A stretch of DNA of 64,000 nt from Natranaerovirga pectinivora (GCF_004342165.1 NZ_SMAL01000003.1:186001-250000); one strand, 5' to 3'. Numbered from the stretch's first letter, positions 27,295 through 37,508 are shown. Translations and numbers: made by a program. The notes: generated from the letters alone by a model not told the origin.

Positions 27295-27317
27295 TTATAT
27301 TATTACTATCTATTTAG

Positions 27318-29402
27318 TTAAAGCTTAAAATCCATCATTAAACCATTCAATGCTTCAACCATAGACTCTAATTCTCTACTAGATGCAATGACTTCTTCCA
27401 TTGATTGTAGTTGTTCTTCTGATAATCCATTTACAGTATGGACACTTTCACTTGAAGTAGCTGCAATTTCTGTTAAGTTAGTTGTCGATGCAGTTACTTC
27501 TTGAGCACTAGCTGAAATTTCTTCAGCCAATGCAGATACTTCTTGAATTTGATTATTGATGCCTTCTGATTCCTTTAGTATGGTTCTAAAAGAATCCCCT
27601 GCTTGATTAACAACTATTTTACCTTCTTCTACACTAACAATAACCCCTTGAACTGCCTCAACAGATTCTTTTGTTTCTTTTAATATTTCTTTTATAATTT
27701 GACCAATTTCATCTGTTGATTTTTTAGATTGATCTGCTAAAACACGAATTTCATCTGCAACAACTGCAAATCCTTTGCCATATTCGCCTGCTCTTGCTGC
27801 CTCTATGGCGGCATTCAAAGCCAGTAAATTTGTTTGAGAAGAAATATTCCCTATGACCTCTATTATTTGACCAATCTGATTAGAACTTGTATTAAGAGTG
27901 TTGTTAACCCGCTCTAAATAATTCACTGCATCATTTATAGAATTCATTTGACTTTCTGCTTTCTCAACAGCTTCATTACCTATTTTGGTTTCCTTATTCA
28001 TTTTTGCAGTAGCTTCTGATACATTATAAGCTGTTTCTGCAAAATGTTGGGTTCCCCTTGCTACCTCATTCATTGCCTCAGATATTTCTTCTATAAATAC
28101 TTTTTGTTTTTCAATACCATTGGATATTTCACCAATAGATAAGGTAACTTGTTCTGCAGATTGAGTATTTTGTTCAGTTGCAGCAGCTAGGGTATTTGTA
28201 GATTCTAATATTCTACCACTCATAGACCCTGCTTCTTCTTTTATGTGTTTCATCATATTATTAAGGTTTATTCTCATTTGTTCAAAGTAATAACCCAATT
28301 CTCCTATTTCATCTTTAGACTTAACTTTTATAGAATTTCTAAAATCTCCTGTGGCAATTTCTTTTGCAGAAGTAAGTAACACTTTAACCGGTCGTACAAT
28401 ACTTAGAGCAAATAAAAGGGAAATGACGATAACAATTACTAATATAATCAAACTTATTTGATAGGCATTTCTTTTAAGGACCACTTCCATGCTCATTGCT
28501 TCTGTTTTATCAATCTCAGCAATAATCCCCCAATTCAATCCTTCTATATTCAGAGGGCTATAAGCACTAAAAACTTCTTCTCCTCTATAATCTAATGTAT
28601 CTATCACATTAGAATTCCCTTGTAGTACATCATCAATTGCTTCTGACCTTACTTCTTTTACACCAATTGCCTTTTCTTCAGAAAACCTAGAATCAGAACG
28701 CATTAAATAATCCGCCCCAACTAAGTAAGTCTCTCCTGTTTCTCCAAGACCAGTGGCATTGGTCATTACACTATTAATATCATCATCAGACAATTGTAAT
28801 GCTACTACACCTACAACTTGGCCTCTAGGATTTTTTACAGGATGAGAAATAAATGCAGCTGGTATACCCGCAGATGGCTCATAGGGTTCATAATCCCCAA
28901 CACTATACCCATTCTTACCAGCTCTAAAAACATCACCCAATCCTGAATCCTTATAGGGTCCGTTCATCAAATTCGTTCCAAAATCATCTTCTTTAATAAC
29001 GGTATATACCAAATTACCTTGTAAATCCATTAAAAAAAGATCGTAATAACCATACTGATCAATAAACTCTGTAAAATATGTATGGAATTTATCTGAAACC
29101 TCGTTAAATCCGTCATTATACAGATTATTCGGGTTGTATACTTCTTCAAACAAAGCAAGACTTTCTAGTACAGCTGGTGAATAGGATAATACAGATATAT
29201 CTGTTTTTCTTTCATCAAAGTAATTCTCAATGGTTTCTTGTCTTCCATCTCTTGCAATGATCAGTTGTTGATATGCTGAATCTGTTAAGCTAGTTGATAC
29301 ATTATTTAATGTGATATAAAAAAGACCATACATGGGAATTAAGCTTATACACAGAAATAATATCATTAGCTTAATAAATAGAGGTGCTTTGGTTTTCTTC
29401 AT
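27318..29402 (-). CDS. Methyl-accepting chemotaxis protein with extracellular dCache-type sensor
   Basis: 694 residues: transmembrane helix 1 (about 11-31), a periplasmic-equivalent sensor domain of about 280 residues with dCache features ([25 protein letters not shown]), transmembrane helix 2 (about 315-335), a HAMP domain ([18 protein letters not shown]), and a long cytoplasmic coiled-coil signalling domain with the hairpin tip [40 protein letters not shown]. No C-terminal CheR-binding pentapeptide is present. It reports an extracellular ligand to CheA/CheW. It lies next to the pectinase genes, so pectin breakdown products are possible ligands, by position only. Confidence 0.95.
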   Translation of the reverse strand: MKKTKAPLFIKLMILFLCISLIPMYGLFYITLNNVSTSLTDSAYQQLIIARDGRQETIENYFDERKTDISVLSYSPAVLESLALFEEVYNPNNLYNDGFNEVSDKFHTYFTEFIDQYGYYDLFLMDLQGNLVYTVIKEDDFGTNLMNGPYKDSGLGDVFRAGKNGYSVGDYEPYEPSAGIPAAFISHPVKNPRGQVVGVVALQLSDDDINSVMTNATGLGETGETYLVGADYLMRSDSRFSEEKAIGVKEVRSEAIDDVLQGNSNVIDTLDYRGEEVFSAYSPLNIEGLNWGIIAEIDKTEAMSMEVVLKRNAYQISLIILVIVIVISLLFALSIVRPVKVLLTSAKEIATGDFRNSIKVKSKDEIGELGYYFEQMRINLNNMMKHIKEEAGSMSGRILESTNTLAAATEQNTQSAEQVTLSIGEISNGIEKQKVFIEEISEAMNEVARGTQHFAETAYNVSEATAKMNKETKIGNEAVEKAESQMNSINDAVNYLERVNNTLNTSSNQIGQIIEVIGNISSQTNLLALNAAIEAARAGEYGKGFAVVADEIRVLADQSKKSTDEIGQIIKEILKETKESVEAVQGVIVSVEEGKIVVNQAGDSFRTILKESEGINNQIQEVSALAEEISASAQEVTASTTNLTEIAATSSESVHTVNGLSEEQLQSMEEVIASSRELESMVEALNGLMMDFKL

Positions 29403-29522
29403 GTCAAATTCATCCCCTTCAGTTATTATAAAATTTGAATTATTAAATACCTTTTCATTGTTTTAAGTTTAGAGTAATAATAGTTCTTTGTCAACAATCT
29501 TTCTAATAGAATGTTTTTCTAC

Positions 29523-29558
29523 AAAAAAACAAGTAAATTAATATCATTTACTTGTTTT
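29523..29558 (-). terminator. Terminator of the ABC exporter operon
   Basis: Minus-strand stem AAAACAAGTAAAT / ATTTACTTGTTTT (29546-29558 with 29526-29538) with a 7-base loop, followed by TTTTTTTGT. Confidence 0.92.
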
Positions 29559-29574
29559 AATAGATTATACTACC

Positions 29575-31938
29575 TTATTCAACAATCAAATTTCTTGGGT
29601 TTATACTGAGTATTTTTTTAGATGGTAACCAAGTACTTATAATTGCTATCCCTATACAAATAGGTATTGCCAATAATGTGGTCCATGTCATTATAAATGG
29701 AAATTCAACCATCCCTAAATTAGTAATAAGCATACTTAAAACTTTAGGTGAAACAATTAGCGAAATAGGAATACCTATTGCTGATCCTATTAAACTTAGT
29801 ATGCCACTTTTCCACAGTAATGAGTACCTAATCTGTTGTTGGGTCATCCCTATGGACTTATATATTCCAAAAGTTTTTCTTGAATGATATATGCTCATAA
29901 TAGTTGTATTAAACGTAATAATAAAAGCAACAATTATAAAAATCATACTTAAAATGACTGTTACCAATGCCATACTTGCTGTTATAGAAGATAAATTAAT
30001 TTCTCCACTCTCTTCAACATTTCTTATATTATAACCTGGGCCCAAAAGGTCTTTCATATCCATAACCAACTGATTTTTTTCATTATCATTTATAAGCTTT
30101 ACAGAGAAATTATGGGCATTATATTCAGGATTAATTGATCTAACAGTATCTTCTTGAATTCTAAACCCCCATCCCATAGCATTCAAAGATTGATATATAC
30201 CCGTAATTAGATAAGTCTTTTCTTCTCCATATATAAATATATCAATATAGTCACCAATATTTTTTTCATATTTATTCGCTACTAAAATTGAAATAGATAC
30301 TTCATTATTACGGACAGGGTTCTTGCCTTCTAAATTTAATATTCCAATGCCATCCATATCTCCATCATAAGTAAATCCAACTAAATTCTCTGATGTTTTT
30401 CCATTTTGAGCAGGTATTGCACAATCTAGTATAGCACTATAAGGCACTACTGCCTTTACTCTGCTATCTTTTTTTATAATATTAATAATATCATTATTGG
30501 TTTTATCAACGATATCACTTTCTCTCGTTATATAAATTTCAGCACTATCAAAGCCCCAGAAAGCATAGTTTTGATCCATCCTACTTACTGAATTATAGGT
30601 ATTAATAGAAAAAACCAATACAAAGGACATTATTACTGAAGAGACTATTATAAAGTAAGTATTCTTTCTTTCCGAGACTACTAATTTCAGGCTTAATATA
30701 AAAGTCACAGGTAAATTTTTTATTTTAGAAATATCAAACCTTCTTTTTGATATCTTTTGTTTCTTAGACATATTATTTCTAATGGCTTCTGCTGGATTGA
30801 TTCTACCAGCCTTTCCTGTATTCCACAAAGAGACAAAGAATATTACAACAAATATGGAAACAAATGTAATCAAAGCTGGTATTAGTATGCTATTGTTAAG
30901 ATTTGTAATGCCTAAACTTTTAATCATTTGTTTCATAATTAAAAAAACCAAATATCTACTGGTAAAAATTCCAATTGGTACTGCAATAGCAGAAATTAAG
31001 AAATACTGTAACGCATATACCCCTTTTATATTATTAGAAGAAAAACCTTGAGCTTTTAGAATGCCAATTATTTTATAATCTGAAATAATAGAATTGGATA
31101 TTGTAAAACCTATCACAAAAATAGCTACTAGGATAATAATCACTGAAAAAATAAGCATTATAATACCAAGGATATTCTGAATAAGTCCATAAGCAAAAGC
31201 CATAAACTCATAATCAAATTTGAAACCAGGAAAAGGCATTCCTAGGTATTCTTCAAATTCTATCCACAAGGCATCATATTGTGAAATATCATCAAATCTT
31301 AATCCAACCATTTTAGCGAGTGATTCCTCTTCTAACCTGTCTGTTAACGTACCTTTTTCAACCCATACACGAACTGGATTAATCATACTTGCACTATATT
31401 GTGGATCAACAACAATTGCAGACACCTCAAAATCTATAAACTCTCCATCAATGGATACCCCAATAGAATCTCCAACACTAATACCCCATGCATAGGCATA
31501 TCCTGTTGGCAACCACATTTCATTTGTGCCTGGGGAATTTTTATCTGCACCCTCTACAATATATAAAATATCCTGATTTGTGTACTGACCTGGATGCTCA
31601 GTTAACATTAAGTCTCCCATTGATTTTTCTATTCCATTGTAATGTAATTTTTCACTTCTCCCAAAAAAAAGATGAAAATTAACACTTTCAATGGCTTCTT
31701 TCTCACGCCACCAAGAAACCATCTTGTCAACATCTATACTTTTATCTTCTATTTGCATCGTGATATGGGAAGCCTTCTGTTTTTCAAACATTTCATCAAA
31801 TGGATCATTGATGTTCTCTAAAACACCTATTGCAGTAGAAAGCATAAGAGCTGAAACTAAAATTGTTAGACCGATAAGGATAGATTGAGCCTTTCTTTTT
31901 CTTATATTAGCCAAAGACATCATAAAGACACTTCTCAT
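29575..31938 (-). CDS. ABC exporter permease, FtsX/MacB-like, two FtsX domains
   Basis: 787-residue permease with an N-terminal transmembrane helix after RSVFMMSLANIRKRKAQS, a large extracellular MacB_PCD-like domain, three helices forming FtsX domain 1 (about 245-390), a second extracellular domain, and FtsX domain 2 near the C-terminus (about 655-780). Such proteins export lipids, peptides or toxic compounds or move lipoproteins mechanically. Start set at the ATG at 31938 with GGGGTGG upstream; a GTG at 31947 lies inside that ribosome binding site. It follows the ATPase gene directly, with 2 bases between stop and ATG. Confidence 0.88.
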   Translation of the reverse strand: MRSVFMMSLANIRKRKAQSILIGLTILVSALMLSTAIGVLENINDPFDEMFEKQKASHITMQIEDKSIDVDKMVSWWREKEAIESVNFHLFFGRSEKLHYNGIEKSMGDLMLTEHPGQYTNQDILYIVEGADKNSPGTNEMWLPTGYAYAWGISVGDSIGVSIDGEFIDFEVSAIVVDPQYSASMINPVRVWVEKGTLTDRLEEESLAKMVGLRFDDISQYDALWIEFEEYLGMPFPGFKFDYEFMAFAYGLIQNILGIIMLIFSVIIILVAIFVIGFTISNSIISDYKIIGILKAQGFSSNNIKGVYALQYFLISAIAVPIGIFTSRYLVFLIMKQMIKSLGITNLNNSILIPALITFVSIFVVIFFVSLWNTGKAGRINPAEAIRNNMSKKQKISKRRFDISKIKNLPVTFILSLKLVVSERKNTYFIIVSSVIMSFVLVFSINTYNSVSRMDQNYAFWGFDSAEIYITRESDIVDKTNNDIINIIKKDSRVKAVVPYSAILDCAIPAQNGKTSENLVGFTYDGDMDGIGILNLEGKNPVRNNEVSISILVANKYEKNIGDYIDIFIYGEEKTYLITGIYQSLNAMGWGFRIQEDTVRSINPEYNAHNFSVKLINDNEKNQLVMDMKDLLGPGYNIRNVEESGEINLSSITASMALVTVILSMIFIIVAFIITFNTTIMSIYHSRKTFGIYKSIGMTQQQIRYSLLWKSGILSLIGSAIGIPISLIVSPKVLSMLITNLGMVEFPFIMTWTTLLAIPICIGIAIISTWLPSKKILSINPRNLIVE

Positions 31939-31940
31939 AC

Positions 31941-32699
31941 CTACCACCCCTTTTCAGTTAAATATTCAAATATCTTTATTTCTCTTTCTTCCCTATTATC
32001 CTTTGAGTAATTACTTAATCTTAAATCCCCACCAATCTTTCCATCTTTAATAAATAATATCCTATCTGCTCTACAAGCCGCTTTAATATCATGGGTTACC
32101 ATAACAATTGTTTGACCCATTGAATTAATATCTGTTAAAACATCTAATACATTCTGTCCTTGAGATGAGTTCAAGCTACCAGTTGGTTCATCTGCAAATA
32201 AAACAGTTGGTGAGTTAATAAGTCCTCTAGCGATAGCAGCACGTTGCTGCTGTCCACCGGAAACTTGAGAAGGTAACCTATTGCCTTCCTCCTCCAATTC
32301 CATGATCTTTAACAATTCCAAAGCTCTCTCATTAACTGCCTTACGATCCTTAGATAATAAATACCCAGAAATAACAATATTCTCTAACAAAGAAAGATTA
32401 GGGACTAAATTAATTGCCTGAAAAATAAAACCAATACTCTTTCTTCTAAACTTAGCCGTTTGCTGATCACTTAAGCAATCTATACGTGTATTTTCAAAAT
32501 ACACCTCTCCAGCAGTAATCTCGTCAAGCCCACTAAGCAAATACAAAAGTGTAGACTTTCCAGACCCAGAACTACCCATAATAACAGTAAACTCACCAGA
32601 ATTAATCTCTATATTGATATTCCTTAAAGCATGAAACTGAACACCATCACTCACATACGTCTTACATAAATCATTCGTACGAATAATAACATTACTCAT
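31941..32699 (-). CDS. ABC exporter ATPase, LolD/MacB type
   Basis: 252 residues. Walker A GSSGSGKST near residue 44, signature motif VSGGQQQRAAIARGL, Walker B VLFADEPTGSL, and H-loop VTHD match the LolD/FtsE/MacB-type ATPases that pair with FtsX-fold permeases. I take the ATG at 32699 because GGAGGG lies 9 bases upstream; a TTG at 32726 precedes the site. The next gene upstream is the histidine kinase, across a structured repeat element, so the two-component system may control this exporter. Confidence 0.92.
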   Translation of the reverse strand: MSNVIIRTNDLCKTYVSDGVQFHALRNINIEINSGEFTVIMGSSGSGKSTLLYLLSGLDEITAGEVYFENTRIDCLSDQQTAKFRRKSIGFIFQAINLVPNLSLLENIVISGYLLSKDRKAVNERALELLKIMELEEEGNRLPSQVSGGQQQRAAIARGLINSPTVLFADEPTGSLNSSQGQNVLDVLTDINSMGQTIVMVTHDIKAACRADRILFIKDGKIGGDLRLSNYSKDNREEREIKIFEYLTEKGW

Positions 32700-32897
32700 A
32701 ATAAAACACCCTCCAAAACAAACCAAATTTATATTATATACTCATTCTAAAACCCAAACCTTATATAGTCCTTATATAAATCTTAAGAAATTATTAACTC
32801 TTAGAAATTCTACAAAATAACACTTTGTTTTTATTATATTTTCAAAACCTTGCAAAGCAAGTTTGAAAATCCTTACACAAAAAACACCCAAAAGCAA

Positions 32898-33010
32898 GCC
32901 TAGGGGTATTGTATATAAGATTAAACAGCGTAGCCAAGGATGGCGTAGCTCGACCCTTTTGCCTAAGGATGGGCAAGGGTCGATGAATCTTATATACAAT
33001 ACCCCTAGGC
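32898..33010. repeat. Structured palindromic element, copy 1
   Basis: A perfect 25-bp inverted repeat (32898-32922 with 32986-33010, beginning GCCTAGGGGTATTG) encloses two hairpins on the plus strand: GCCA-AGGA-TGGC (loop 32937-32940) and a longer one, CGACCC...GGGTCG outside and TTGCCTA-AGGA-TGGGCAA inside (loop 32966-32969). The two AGGA loops start 29 nt apart. Two further copies lie at 37352-37450 and 37509-37620. It sits between the histidine kinase stop (33023) and the exporter ATPase start (32699). It may be a mobile MITE-like unit, a structured RNA or both. Confidence 0.93.
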
Positions 33011-33022
33011 TCTACCCTAATA

Positions 33023-34444
33023 TCAAACCTTAGGAATAGAAAAACAAAACAAACTCCCTTCATTCATCCGACTCTCCACCCAGATACGCCCTCCATGCTC
33101 CTCAACAATATACTTACAAATAGAAAGCCCTAGCCCAGAACCATCAAAATCCCTACCTTTAAATCTCTCACCTCGATAAAAACTATCAAAAATACGATTC
33201 ATCTCCTCAGTAGCAACCCCATAACCCGTATCTCTAACAGAAACAATTAACTCTTCTTCCTCATTCCTAACAGAAAATATAATACGCCCTTTATCAGGGG
33301 TATATTTTATTGCATTATGTATAAGATTTACAATAACTTGTTCCAACCTTACCTCATCAACATTAATTAAAACATTAGGAAAATCTCCTTTTACTATCAA
33401 TTGAAGAGGACCGTTCTCTAATTGAACAATAAAAGGCGAAATCATTCTCGTAAGAAGATCTTTACTATACTGTTCCGACTTGTTAATACTAAACTTTCCT
33501 AAATCTCTTAAAGAATGTTGGAACAAATCTTCAATTAATCTCACCAAGCTATTTGTTTTATTATCTATAACATTTAAATACTTATCTACCTTTTCAGGAT
33601 TATTGGCAACACCATCTTTCAACCCTTCAACATAGGCTTTAATGGAGGCAACTGGCGTTCTTAAATCATGAGAAATCTTTGTAATAAACTCTTTTCTTTC
33701 TTTCTCATAAGTAGATTGTCTCTCCAAAGAATCTTTTAACTCCATTCTCATAAAATCGAAAGAACGGCAGAATCTTCCTAATTCATTATCCTCACTGTAT
33801 ATGATTTTTCCATCTAAATTACCTCTACCTATTTCAACTGCCGACTTTTCAAGTTCATTAATAGGTTTTATAACTTTTTGTCGAAAGTTTAGATAGAATA
33901 TTGCCAGGGAAATAAATAAAATGACAAGAACAACTACAATAGGCATAATAGACAGGACAATATTTTGCATTAAATTGTCTTTAACCACTAATCGACTAGG
34001 CAAATAGAATATGGCATTTGCAACTTGTCTACTTTCTACAACTACAGGAAATGAAAATCTTACAAAGGCATCTATATTCCTTTGAAAAGAAGCATCATAA
34101 TGAATATTATGTCTAATATCAACATACTTGTTCTCATCATAAATATTCTTATTATTTGAATCAAATACGATTTGACCCTCTGTATTAATCACTTCTAAAC
34201 TACTGTTATATTGGTTAATGTCTTCTATGAGTTTATCCACCACTAATTCATCTTGTAAACCATCATAATGCTCTTCAATTAATAGCATTGTGTTATTCGT
34301 TAATAACCTTACTTCATTAAAAGTATATACTTGATTTTCATTATGAAAAATACGAGAAAAAATCAAATAGCTAATCAAAAGGGTTAATAAAGAAAATGCC
34401 AAGTAAAAAACAACGACTTTAAGAGGAGATTTAATAATACCCAT
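33023..34444 (-). CDS. Sensor histidine kinase
   Basis: 473 residues: transmembrane helix (about 9-29), an extracellular sensor of about 125 residues, a second transmembrane helix (about 157-180), HAMP linker, HisKA domain with the phospho-acceptor His in ITKISHDLRTPVASIKAY, and HATPase_c with N box NLIHNAIKYTP, G1 DTGYGVA and G2 GSGLGLSICKYIVEEHGG. It starts by a 1-base overlap (TAATG) with the response regulator gene, so the two are a translationally coupled two-component system. The likely target is the ABC exporter downstream; the signal is unknown. Confidence 0.93.
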   Translation of the reverse strand: MGIIKSPLKVVVFYLAFSLLTLLISYLIFSRIFHNENQVYTFNEVRLLTNNTMLLIEEHYDGLQDELVVDKLIEDINQYNSSLEVINTEGQIVFDSNNKNIYDENKYVDIRHNIHYDASFQRNIDAFVRFSFPVVVESRQVANAIFYLPSRLVVKDNLMQNIVLSIMPIVVVLVILFISLAIFYLNFRQKVIKPINELEKSAVEIGRGNLDGKIIYSEDNELGRFCRSFDFMRMELKDSLERQSTYEKERKEFITKISHDLRTPVASIKAYVEGLKDGVANNPEKVDKYLNVIDNKTNSLVRLIEDLFQHSLRDLGKFSINKSEQYSKDLLTRMISPFIVQLENGPLQLIVKGDFPNVLINVDEVRLEQVIVNLIHNAIKYTPDKGRIIFSVRNEEEELIVSVRDTGYGVATEEMNRIFDSFYRGERFKGRDFDGSGLGLSICKYIVEEHGGRIWVESRMNEGSLFCFSIPKV

Positions 34445-35148
34445 TAAAAATCTCCCCCATCAAATTTGTACCCAACACCCCAAACCGTTTTAATATACTT
34501 TGGTTCTGAAGGCTCTTTTTCTATCTTTTCTCTAATTTTTCTAATATGTACTGTAACTGTATTCACATCCCCATACTCATCAAAGCCCCATATTTGATCA
34601 AACAATTGTTCTCTACTAAAGACTTGATTTGGATGTTTTGCCATATAAAGAAGTATTTCGAACTCTTTGGCAGCAAGGCCAGCAATCTTTTCACCTATTC
34701 TAACAGAGTAAGATTTACTGTCTATAACCAGATCACCAAATTGTAGCAACCCTTTTTCTTCAAGAGATGGTGAAGATAACTGTAGATACCTTCTTAGTTG
34801 AGCTTTAACCCTTGCCACAACCTCTCCAGGACTAAAAGGTTTAGTAATATAATCATCTGCCCCTAAACCTAAACCTAGTATTTTATCGATCTCACTGCTT
34901 TTAGAACTTAACATAAGAACAGGTATACTAGACATGGATCGAATGATTCTACACACTTCCATCCCATCAATCTTTGGCATCATAATATCCAATATAACCA
35001 ACTGAGGATTAAAGGCTTTAAAATAATCTAATGCCTCTTCTCCATTATGAGCTGTTTTTGTTACAAACCCTTCTTTTTCTAAATAATCACTAAGTATATC
35101 TGCTAATTCTACTTCATCATCAACAATCAATACCTTCGTCCCTACCAT
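34444..35148 (-). CDS. OmpR/PhoB-family response regulator
   Basis: 234 residues. Receiver domain with acidic pocket DDE at 10-12, phospho-acceptor Asp54 in VILDIMMPKIDG, Lys in YITKPFSP, then a winged-helix DNA-binding domain (EFEILLYMAKHPNQVFSREQLFDQIWG and NTVTVHIRKIREKIE). Start ATG at 35148 preceded by GGGGCGG. It is the partner of the overlapping histidine kinase. Confidence 0.94.
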   Translation of the reverse strand: MVGTKVLIVDDEVELADILSDYLEKEGFVTKTAHNGEEALDYFKAFNPQLVILDIMMPKIDGMEVCRIIRSMSSIPVLMLSSKSSEIDKILGLGLGADDYITKPFSPGEVVARVKAQLRRYLQLSSPSLEEKGLLQFGDLVIDSKSYSVRIGEKIAGLAAKEFEILLYMAKHPNQVFSREQLFDQIWGFDEYGDVNTVTVHIRKIREKIEKEPSEPKYIKTVWGVGYKFDGGDF

Positions 35149-35217
35149 TTCATCCGCCCCTAATTATTTGATAATTTTATTCTACCTTTTCCACACTATT
35201 AATTCAATGAAATAATG

Positions 35218-35243
35218 AAAAAAAGGATGGTATAAAACCATCC
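35218..35243 (-). terminator. Terminator of the GntR/ABC operon
   Basis: Minus-strand stem GGATGGT / ACCATCC with a short loop, followed by TTTTTTT, just after the permease stop at 35246. Confidence 0.9.
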
Positions 35244-35245
35244 AA

Positions 35246-35950
35246 TTAATCATTTAAAGGCATTTTTCTAATGACTACAAAACTAAGACAAGATAATATG
35301 AATGCACCAATTAAAAATGTTCCAACAGGCGTGTATGGATTAAATGTTGGCATCTCAATACCCAAAATGAATTGTACAAAGTCACTCAGAACTGGAAATG
35401 TTCTTAAAAGATACATCATAAAGAAAAATAATGCTACTGGTGCCACACAAACAATTAATTTCATTATATGATTCGCTCTATAATACAACAAGGTTATAAA
35501 CCAACCCGCATGCAAAGCCAATAAATTCAACGAAAAAGCCCATAAAAAATTAATACCTAATGCATTAGTAGTATATATTTGACCAAACATACTGTGGTAG
35601 GGCCCTATTAAATTATAAGAAAAACCCAATATAAGATCAACAGATGTCATAAATACCGCTACACCAATATAAGCTAAATTATTAGAAACAAAAAATTTCT
35701 TTCTTGTCACATTATTTGCAATTAAAAATTTAAAATCCTCTTTAAAAGTTAATCCAGCAATAAAGAGAAATATAACTGTTGCAGATTCAAAGCCACCTGA
35801 ATTGGCTTGCCCCCCTGCACTTACTACTCTTGCTGTACTAAATGAAGCCAATAAAGCCAAACCCACTACTATAAGATAAAATATACCAATACTATTTTTA
35901 AAACTAAATCCTAAATATTTTGCGCTTTTTATATTACTTTTAAAATTCAT
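35246..35950 (-). CDS. ABC transporter membrane subunit of a YtrA-type operon
   Basis: 234-residue membrane protein with six hydrophobic segments. The cytosolic stretch FKEDFKFLIANNVTRKKFFVSN near residue 75 is typical of ABC-2-like permease subunits paired with YtrB-like ATPases. Substrate unknown; Ytr-type transporters respond to cell wall-active compounds or acetoin in bacilli. It lies 13 bases after the ATPase gene with GGGAGGG upstream, and is the last gene of the operon. Confidence 0.78.
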   Translation of the reverse strand: MNFKSNIKSAKYLGFSFKNSIGIFYLIVVGLALLASFSTARVVSAGGQANSGGFESATVIFLFIAGLTFKEDFKFLIANNVTRKKFFVSNNLAYIGVAVFMTSVDLILGFSYNLIGPYHSMFGQIYTTNALGINFLWAFSLNLLALHAGWFITLLYYRANHIMKLIVCVAPVALFFFMMYLLRTFPVLSDFVQFILGIEMPTFNPYTPVGTFLIGAFILSCLSFVVIRKMPLND

Positions 35951-35963
35951 TCATTATCCCTCC

Positions 35964-36827
35964 CTACGAATTTGTTAAGTTAATAAACAATTTTTGTAAT
36001 TCTACTTTTCCAAACTCTAAATCAAGTTCTTTGGCTAAATTATGATTCTTTTTATTTGTATTTTCAAGAACAGTCACCGTTTTAAATTTACCCATGACTT
36101 GCTCACCAATAACTTCTTTACCCATTACATACTGATCAACTTTACTTAATTCTCCTGCTACTGTATAAGCTGTTGATAATAATTCTTCCACTGATTTTTT
36201 CAAGATAACCTTACCATCTTTTATAACAATGGCTTCTTCTAAAACATCAGAAACCTCTTCAATTAAATGTGTAGAAATAATAATGGTTCTAGGATTATGA
36301 CTATAATTATTAATAATTTCTCTATAAAACATCTCTCTATGATTGGCATCTAAGCCTAAAATAGGCTCATCTAGAATAACGATTTCAGTATTTACAGATA
36401 ATGCAATAATCCCTTTGAAAATGGAATTATAGCCTGTAGACAACTGTTTAATTCTTTTTTTAACATTAAGACCAAACTTCTCAGACAAAGAAATGGCATA
36501 TTCCATATCAAACTCTGGAAAAAACTCTTTTGTCCATTTGTACATTTCTATAACTTTATCATTTTTAGGATAAAGATCCTCTTCCATCATATAGAAAACT
36601 TTACTTAACGCTTTTTCATTCTCAAAAACTTCTTCCCCACCAATTCTTATATCTCCTTCATTTGGAAAAATTCTATTGGTGATAAGATTTAATAATGTTG
36701 TTTTTCCTGCCCCATTCCTACCTAATAAGCCATAAATCTTATTAGGCTCTATGGTCAAATCCACATGGTCTAAAGCCACTGTATTGCCAAACTTTTTAGT
36801 AACACCACTTATATTAATTACACTCAT
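35964..36827 (-). CDS. ABC transporter ATPase, YtrB-like
   Basis: 287 residues. Walker A GRNGAGKTTLL near residue 38; Q-loop region YMMEEDL; signature KQLSTGYNSIFKGIIAL, in which STGY replaces the usual SGGQ; Walker B IVILDEPILGLD; H-loop ISTHLIEEV. The degenerate signature is common in YtrB-like ATPases. I take the ATG at 36827 (AAAGGGG 8 bases upstream); in-frame ATG and TTG codons at 36830 and 36833 are alternatives. It overlaps the regulator gene by 14 bases. Confidence 0.9.
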   Translation of the reverse strand: MSVINISGVTKKFGNTVALDHVDLTIEPNKIYGLLGRNGAGKTTLLNLITNRIFPNEGDIRIGGEEVFENEKALSKVFYMMEEDLYPKNDKVIEMYKWTKEFFPEFDMEYAISLSEKFGLNVKKRIKQLSTGYNSIFKGIIALSVNTEIVILDEPILGLDANHREMFYREIINNYSHNPRTIIISTHLIEEVSDVLEEAIVIKDGKVILKKSVEELLSTAYTVAGELSKVDQYVMGKEVIGEQVMGKFKTVTVLENTNKKNHNLAKELDLEFGKVELQKLFINLTNS

Positions 36828-37200
36828 CATCAAAACCCCTTTCTATCATTTTTATAATCTCACTTTTAGTAATGTTCAGTTTCTCTGCTTCGTTAATTAA
36901 AGCACAAATAAACCCTTCATAAAAACTCTCTTTTCTTTTACTTAGAATCTTTTCCTTAGCCCCAACACTAACAAACATCCCAACACCTCTTTTTTTATAA
37001 ATTATACCTTCATCCACTAATAAATTAACACCCTTACCTGCTGTAGCAGGATTAATCTTAAAACTCACTGACATCTCTGTAGTAGAAGGAATCTGACTCT
37101 CTTCTTCAAAAATATCCTTTAAAACATTATCCTCTATAGCCTCTGCTAGCTGTAAATAAATTGCTTTTTCACTATTAAAATCTAAAATCAACAACCTCAC
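36814..37200 (-). CDS. GntR-family repressor, YtrA type
   Basis: 128 residues: a winged helix-turn-helix (IYLQLAEAIEDNVLKDIFEEESQIPSTTEMSVSFKINPATAGKGVNLLVDEGIIYKKRGVGMFV, summarised here by its ends IYLQLAEAI and KRGVGMFV) followed by a short dimerisation tail instead of a ligand-binding domain, as in YtrA. Such regulators repress their own ABC transporter operon. The start is uncertain: GTG at 37200 lies in a GAGGTGAGG stretch that could itself be the ribosome binding site for TTG codons at 37194 or 37191. Confidence 0.85.
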   Translation of the reverse strand: MRLLILDFNSEKAIYLQLAEAIEDNVLKDIFEEESQIPSTTEMSVSFKINPATAGKGVNLLVDEGIIYKKRGVGMFVSVGAKEKILSKRKESFYEGFICALINEAEKLNITKSEIIKMIERGFDDECN

Positions 37201-37217
37201 CTCGCTTCTTAATTGGT

Positions 37218-37239
37218 TAGTTACTTATGTAATTAACTA
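37218..37239. promoter_or_regulatory. Inverted repeat overlapping the -10 box; candidate autoregulatory operator
   Basis: TAGTTA (37218-37223) and TAACTA (37234-37239) form an inverted repeat with a 10-base spacer that overlaps the -10 box of the GntR/ABC promoter. A YtrA-type repressor encoded directly downstream is the natural candidate to bind it. Confidence 0.5.
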
Positions 37240-37264
37240 TAAAACTAATTCACTTCTTTGTCAA
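37236..37264 (-). promoter_or_regulatory. Promoter of the GntR/ABC operon
   Basis: Minus strand TTGACA (37259-37264), 17-base spacer, TATAGT (37236-37241), about 40 bases upstream of the regulator start. Confidence 0.82.
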
Positions 37265-37351
37265 TACCTTTTTGAAATATTTTCAAAAAATTAAAGTCAT
37301 TCTATGTAAGTAGACTTTTAATCTTTATTACCCAAAAAACGCTCTCAAGAA

Positions 37352-37450
37352 GGGTTTGTATATTAGATTCTACAGCGGAGCCACGGATGGCGCAGCTCGA
37401 CCCTTATAGCCACGGATGGCTATGGGTCGATAAATCTAATATACAAACCC
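37352..37450. repeat. Structured palindromic element, copy 2
   Basis: An 18-bp perfect basal stem (37352-37369 with 37433-37450) encloses hairpin 1, GCCA-CGGA-TGGC (loop 37384-37387), and hairpin 2, CGACCC/GGGTCG outside and ATAGCCA-CGGA-TGGCTAT inside (loop 37413-37416). The loop spacing is 29 nt, the same as in copies 1 and 3. Relative to copy 1, hairpin 2 and the basal stem carry paired changes that keep the base pairing. Confidence 0.93.
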
Positions 37451-37508
37451 CCTCTACTACCCCAGAGATAATTATTTTTAATATATACCCAAAAAAGCTC
37501 TCATACAA

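Noticed and set aside
32842-33063. Short open frames covering structured element copy 1
   Set aside because: They are produced by the palindromic element, have no ribosome binding site, and differ between copies of the element.
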